The notes under the pieces were generated by a model that did no database searches, was not told the DNA's origin, and worked only from the letters and a program-made list of their open reading frames with translations. This document shows positions 1 through 3,900 of a stretch of DNA of 5,452 nucleotides, one piece after another (position 1 is the first letter of the stretch; each line of letters begins with the position of its first letter). Where the stretch lies: positions 1 through 5,452 of the forward strand of contig JADFUQ010000387.1 of NCBI GenBank assembly GCA_015222065.1, written 5' to 3'. This stretch comes from Bacteroidota bacterium (GTDB lineage: Bacteria > Bacteroidota > Bacteroidia > Bacteroidales > VadinHA17). The translations under genes and the position numbers were made by a program.

Positions 1-4
1 TAAT

Positions 5-10
5 CTCCCT
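5..10 (-). promoter_or_regulatory. Probable ribosome binding site of the next gene, off the left edge
   Basis: On the minus strand the bases after the zinc-ribbon stop codon contain AGGGAG at 10-5, followed by only four bases before the window ends. Its strength and its position between closely packed genes suggest that another gene of the same transcription unit starts within a few bases beyond position 1. The start codon itself is not visible, so this is an inference. Confidence 0.5.
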
Positions 11-20
11 TTTCAGAAAT

Positions 21-152
21 CTATCTTCTCCTTTTTATTTTATTTATTTCTCCACATTTACTACAAACCAGTTCTATAGTTGTCTTTTCCTTTGGAAAAA
101 GCACTTTATAGATTTCACCGCATTTTTTACATTTAACTGTTCTATGTTTCAT
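21..152 (-). CDS. Small zinc-ribbon protein, 43 aa
   Basis: This short frame reads from ATG at 152-150 to TAG at 23-21 and encodes 43 residues. It carries two CxxC knuckles, C8-K-K-C11 and C30-S-K-C33, each followed by G-E, separated by 18 residues. That is the classical layout of a four-cysteine zinc ribbon. The C-terminus is strongly basic (K-I-K-R-R-R), which would suit nucleic-acid binding. It begins 6 bp after the stop of the 113-residue gene. No good Shine-Dalgarno is present: the nearest purine run, GAGAGGG at 179-173, is about 20 bases upstream of the ATG, so translation may depend on reinitiation after the gene before it. Tiny zinc ribbons are common in phage and bacterial genomes and usually have no assigned role. 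I see the metal-binding motif directly, but any function (regulator, nucleic-acid binding) is inference. The paired motif in an intact, correctly spaced frame makes a chance ORF unlikely. Confidence 0.8.
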   Translation of the reverse strand: MKHRTVKCKKCGEIYKVLFPKEKTTIELVCSKCGEINKIKRRR

Positions 153-158
153 GATAAT

Positions 159-500
159 TTACACGTCCGATACCCTCTCTTTAACAAAAACTATATCATC
201 TCCCACTATCTTCTCCCCGTATGTAGTACTTATCCATTGTACATCATAATAATATTTTTTTCTGGGTGCTACATTAGTATCCTCAGTAGTTAATAAAAAG
301 AGAGCAAGGCCCCCGGCTCCCGAGGCAGATACATCAGCATTTTTCTTGATTGAGGCATTGGCATCAGTGTCCTTCTTATTCTTCTTCATAACAAAAATAA
401 CTTCATCCCCAGAGATATTGGGATTGTCTCCATTTACATATATTTTCACACTAAAACCCACTGTAGTGCCTCTATGAAAATCCTTTATCACCTTGTTCAT
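159..500 (-). CDS. Phage tail/baseplate-associated beta-sandwich-like small protein, 113 aa
   Basis: This ATG-started frame (500-498) ends in TAA at 161-159. It has no signal peptide, membrane segment or cysteine. It opens with a short lead and R-G-T-T-V-x-F-S-V (from R10), continues with I-S-G-D-E-V-I-F-V-M-K-K, then a variable lysine/asparagine-rich loop with a Gly/Ala turn. It finishes with G-G-L-A-L-F-L-L-T-x-E-D-T, a Y-Y-Y-D-V-Q-W strand and V-G-D-D-I-V-F-V. This order resembles a common group of roughly 100-residue phage proteins encoded next to tail-fibre or baseplate genes, including the N-terminal domain of BppU-type upper baseplate proteins. Those usually read 'RGDT...F...DLTGA.V.F.....G...L..EDT...G.Y.YDV...G'. 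The gene lies three bases beyond the stop of the membrane-protein gene and has its own strong SD, so the pair is probably co-translated. A structural or adaptor role in the tail is inferred from pattern resemblance and position; no enzymatic motif is seen. Confidence 0.75.
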   Translation of the reverse strand: MNKVIKDFHRGTTVGFSVKIYVNGDNPNISGDEVIFVMKKNKKDTDANASIKKNADVSASGAGGLALFLLTTEDTNVAPRKKYYYDVQWISTTYGEKIVGDDIVFVKERVSDV

Positions 501-503
501 ATA

Positions 504-959
504 TCACCCTCCATATAGTTCTAACCATTTATCAGACTTAAATTCAAATATAGTATCAGGCATTGCTTTCCAATATGGATAATACCACTGTGGATAATGA
601 GGAGACCACAAATGCAATTTTCCTTCTTCCCATTTTATCTTATCACCTTTTCCCTTATTAAATAGCCAGTTGCTAACCCAATTCCCAACTACTCCACCTC
701 CCAGTGTCCATATTGCGTCCCAAAGGCTCGCCTCTCCTCCACCTCTATGCAGGTCATAATCCTCCTTCGCAAAAGCCACAGTCGCCACAATCAACATTGA
801 AAACGCAACCCGCCTTTGCCAGCCCTCCTCATTCTCCCAGATTTGCTCCGCATAGACCAAACTGCCCACTGTGAATCCCAATGAAAAATGAGATACCTTA
901 TCTTGTGTTAATCCAAAGTCGCCCATTGAGAAAGTTGTGGCAATTAATAATATCAACAT
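504..959 (-). CDS. YfiM/DUF2279-like membrane protein, 151 aa
   Basis: The open frame extends up to an ATG at 992-990, but that start has no SD. The ATG at 959-957 sits in a TAATG overlap with the fibre gene stop and has GGAG six bases upstream, so I place the start there (151 aa). The N-terminus (M-L-I-L-L-I-A-T-T-F) is hydrophobic, like a membrane anchor or weak signal sequence; no lipobox cysteine is present. Family hallmarks follow in order: D20-K21-x-x-H24-F with a glycine-rich helix, a hydrophobic segment at about 51-64, A-K65-E66-D-Y-D69, then S-L-W-D81 and G-G-G-V-V-G at 87-92 in a last hydrophobic helix. This matches my recollection of the E. coli YfiM/DUF2279 pattern (DKxxHF...KExxD...DxxxxxxG). 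Residues 100-151 are an extra Trp/Tyr-rich tail. The biochemical function of the family is unknown. Its place directly after a fibre gene allows an envelope or lysis-related role, but that is speculation. Confidence 0.75.
   Translation of the reverse strand: MLILLIATTFSMGDFGLTQDKVSHFSLGFTVGSLVYAEQIWENEEGWQRRVAFSMLIVATVAFAKEDYDLHRGGGEASLWDAIWTLGGGVVGNWVSNWLFNKGKGDKIKWEEGKLHLWSPHYPQWYYPYWKAMPDTIFEFKSDKWLELYGG
508..512 (-). promoter_or_regulatory. Ribosome binding site of the 113-aa gene
   Basis: GGAGG reads at 512-508 on the minus strand, seven bases before the ATG at 500-498. It lies inside the final glycine codons of the upstream membrane-protein gene (…Tyr-Gly-Gly-stop), so ribosomes finishing that gene pass directly over this site. 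This supports both the chosen start and coupled translation. Confidence 0.85.
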
Positions 960-3900
960 TAGAATCTCCGTTCGTGATATGCGTGATAACATAGAACTAT
1001 ATCTAATAGCGTAAGTACATTACTGCAATCCATAACTTGCAATATCGGAAATTTTTGGCGGTCGCTTTGGGGGATACTAAAATTATATGGTATTACTGTT
1101 TCGTGGAAGGTGGCACTTACAGCATGCACTACTGTATCAGAAAAAGTCGCCATTATATCAAGGTCATCCCAACCCTGTCTTTCAACATACCCAAATAAAA
1201 AAGTATCTGCATCGGTTAAATATACAGCATAATGGAATATTACCGAATCAAGGATTGCACTATCAGCATCCACATGTTCATAATCATAAGTCCACCAATC
1301 AGTTCCGTTTAATACGATATAATATTGGGCTATTCCATCAGGTTTCAAATCCCCAGTTGTTACAGTTATCCCATATCCAGTTGAACCTAACATAAGTCTA
1401 TCTATCGTATCCACCCTCGCCTCACTCACCCATTTCTCCATTGTATCCACGCATTGGTAAACCGAGCCATCGGACATTGTGATGTAAAGGTGGGAGTCGG
1501 CTTCCTCGAATTTGACGATTGTGTCTGTGAGGACGAGTTCTCTTGTTACAAGGGTTGAATCAATATCCACATTTGACTCAAATCTTGACCTGGGTTCTAC
1601 TCTAAAAGTATCAGTGTCTATTATTTCTACTTTTGCTGCTCCCGAAGTTTCACTATCAATTATATTTACTTTACTTACTCGTCCCACCTGAATCCATTGA
1701 TTAACCCCAGCCATTATTCTTAACCAGTTTGATGCTGAGATATAATTCCCCCCCGACCCCGATAGAACAAAATACCCATACTTGGCTGCGGAAATGTTAA
1801 GAGACACATAATCATTAGGTGCTTCTGGAGCATTTCTATATACTTTTAACATATGACCTTCATCGTCATTACCAATTGAATCATTCTTGAAAAAATTCAC
1901 TTCAGTATTTACACTGTCAACATTTAATTTATCCTTAACTGTTAAAGTGTCAATATCTGCTTTGAGAGAGTGGAGGGTGTCGAGATCCGCTTTAAAAGCA
2001 ATCAATTTATTTTTGACTTCAACAGAATCCTGATACATCTGATAATAACCAGTTACATAATCCTCTAAATTCTCGGCTATTGCCTTTTTATGTTTATAAC
2101 TATTTGAAATTATATTATTATCTTCCCATATAATGTATTTGATAGTTGAATCAATTGAATATCCTACAGTATCTTCGCTTACCTTCACTCTCAGAACATA
2201 TATATTAGAATCTAATGAATTAAAGGGGGAATGAGCACACAAGTACGCTGTTGTATTCCCCCAAAAGTAAGAAACAGAATCAGGAATTTCAAAAGAAGAA
2301 TTTCTCACTTTTACCACATTTCTATAATCATATTCTGCATCGCCTCTTCCAATTGTTATAGCACTTCGAGAACCGTACATTTTTACATGACAATTATCCA
2401 TTTCCAAATATGATCCATGACTCACACCAATATCCCAATATCCCTCCAAAAAACTATTAGAAATAATCAAACTATCAATAACATTAGGACTTGCTTGGCC
2501 AGATCCAATCGTTGATGGATATGTTTTTGCTCTTATATAACCATTATGAAATTCAATTTTAGCCTGATTAGTATCTTGATAAGTTGAGGCATTGATCCCC
2601 CCACCAGCAAATATATCAGAATTGTAGAAATAGAATTCTCCACCATGAGCAACTGCCCCATAACCTCTTAAATTTTCTATATTTTTATCTTTCCAATATT
2701 CTTCCCAGTCCCCATAAAAAATAAGACAATCTTCAAAAATCATTTTTCCTAAACCATCAATAACAAAATTAGCAGAACTACTTCCTTCCAACTCCCTTTT
2801 TAAAATACAATTTTTAAAATATATATTAATTTCGGGACTATGCGAAAGAACAACCCCCGCACTATCCAATCCCTCCAATTCACAATTTATTATTTCCAAA
2901 GTACCTGTATATCTTGAATACATGGAGATTGCCCAAGGGTTATTAGGTGCTCCTTCTGCCACACATTTCCCATTAGATATAATAGTAGAATTCTTAATAA
3001 TATCATGTATTTCCACATTCTGTTGTGAGGCATAAAATATTCCTCTATTGCCTTTAAAAATACAATTATCAAAAGTAATGCTTGAATAATAGGCCCCATT
3101 ATTCACAGCATCTTTAAAATTAACTAAATCAAAAGCTGGTTCTCTAACAAATTTACAATTTTTGATCTCAGCATTTATAATAGAATCACAATCAGCAATA
3201 ATTTGAAAACGTTTAAATTTACAATTATCCACCAATAAATTTTTTACTATAGAGTCCTGAACATATAATTCTGTGCTATCCGTAATAATATTTTTAATTG
3301 TTATGTCATCAACACCATGAACCATTATTGCTATCAAACTATCAAAAAATACATGTTCCTCTGCAATAATACTTATACCATCTCTATTAATATGAACAGT
3401 ATCTTTTTCTAAATAAATGCCCTCCATTATTAAAATAATATCATTGATATTAGCACTATCAACGGCTTCTTTTAAATTATCAAAGTACTTATTATGATCT
3501 ATGGCCCCAACATCTTGAGTTACAATTTTAATAGTATCACTTATCAAATCAGGAATATTCAAATATAAATTGGCATATAGGGTCTCTGCCTCAATATTTT
3601 TTCCTTTAAGTTTGTCTGCGTCTATAAAATTAGCAATTAAAGAATCCGTATTAATTATTCTTTCAACATTTAATAACCCTCCATAACACAAAGAACTAAA
3701 ATAATCATAGTTTTTTTGAATTTCTTCAGGGGTTAAAGTCTTGTTATAAATCATCAATTCATCAATATAATCAAAACAATCATCTCCTTCACATGGATTT
3801 CCAATATACATATTTCCATTATCACAATGAATCATAGTATCAACATCACAAACCATACCACTATTGGTAATTTCAAGAATAGTAGCACTATCTACTCTCT

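Noticed and set aside
153..180. Terminator or promoter between the 113-aa and zinc-ribbon genes
   Set aside because: The gap is only 6 bp, and no stem-loop with a T-tract or convincing -35/-10 pair is visible.
1087..1395. Plus-strand open frame of 102 codons
   Set aside because: It lies wholly inside the fibre coding region on the opposite strand, has a His/Gln-rich composition typical of an antisense shadow, and has no recognisable domain.
962..1897. Possible variable region of a diversity-generating retroelement at the fibre C-terminus
   Set aside because: I see no recognisable C-type-lectin ending, no nearby second template copy and no reverse transcriptase in the window.
962..1897. C-terminal self-cleaving chaperone (S74/endosialidase type) of a tail fibre
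   Set aside because: No recognisable chaperone signature or catalytic Ser-Lys arrangement was seen in the last 150 residues.
2231..2413. Plus-strand open frame of 60 codons
   Set aside because: It is antisense to the beta-helix region, where AT-rich sequence leaves chance frames open. It has no domain and no operon context.
2890..3099. Minus-strand open frame of 69 codons
   Set aside because: It is an alternative frame of the beta-helix coding sequence, which is clearly coding in the other frame through its regular rungs.
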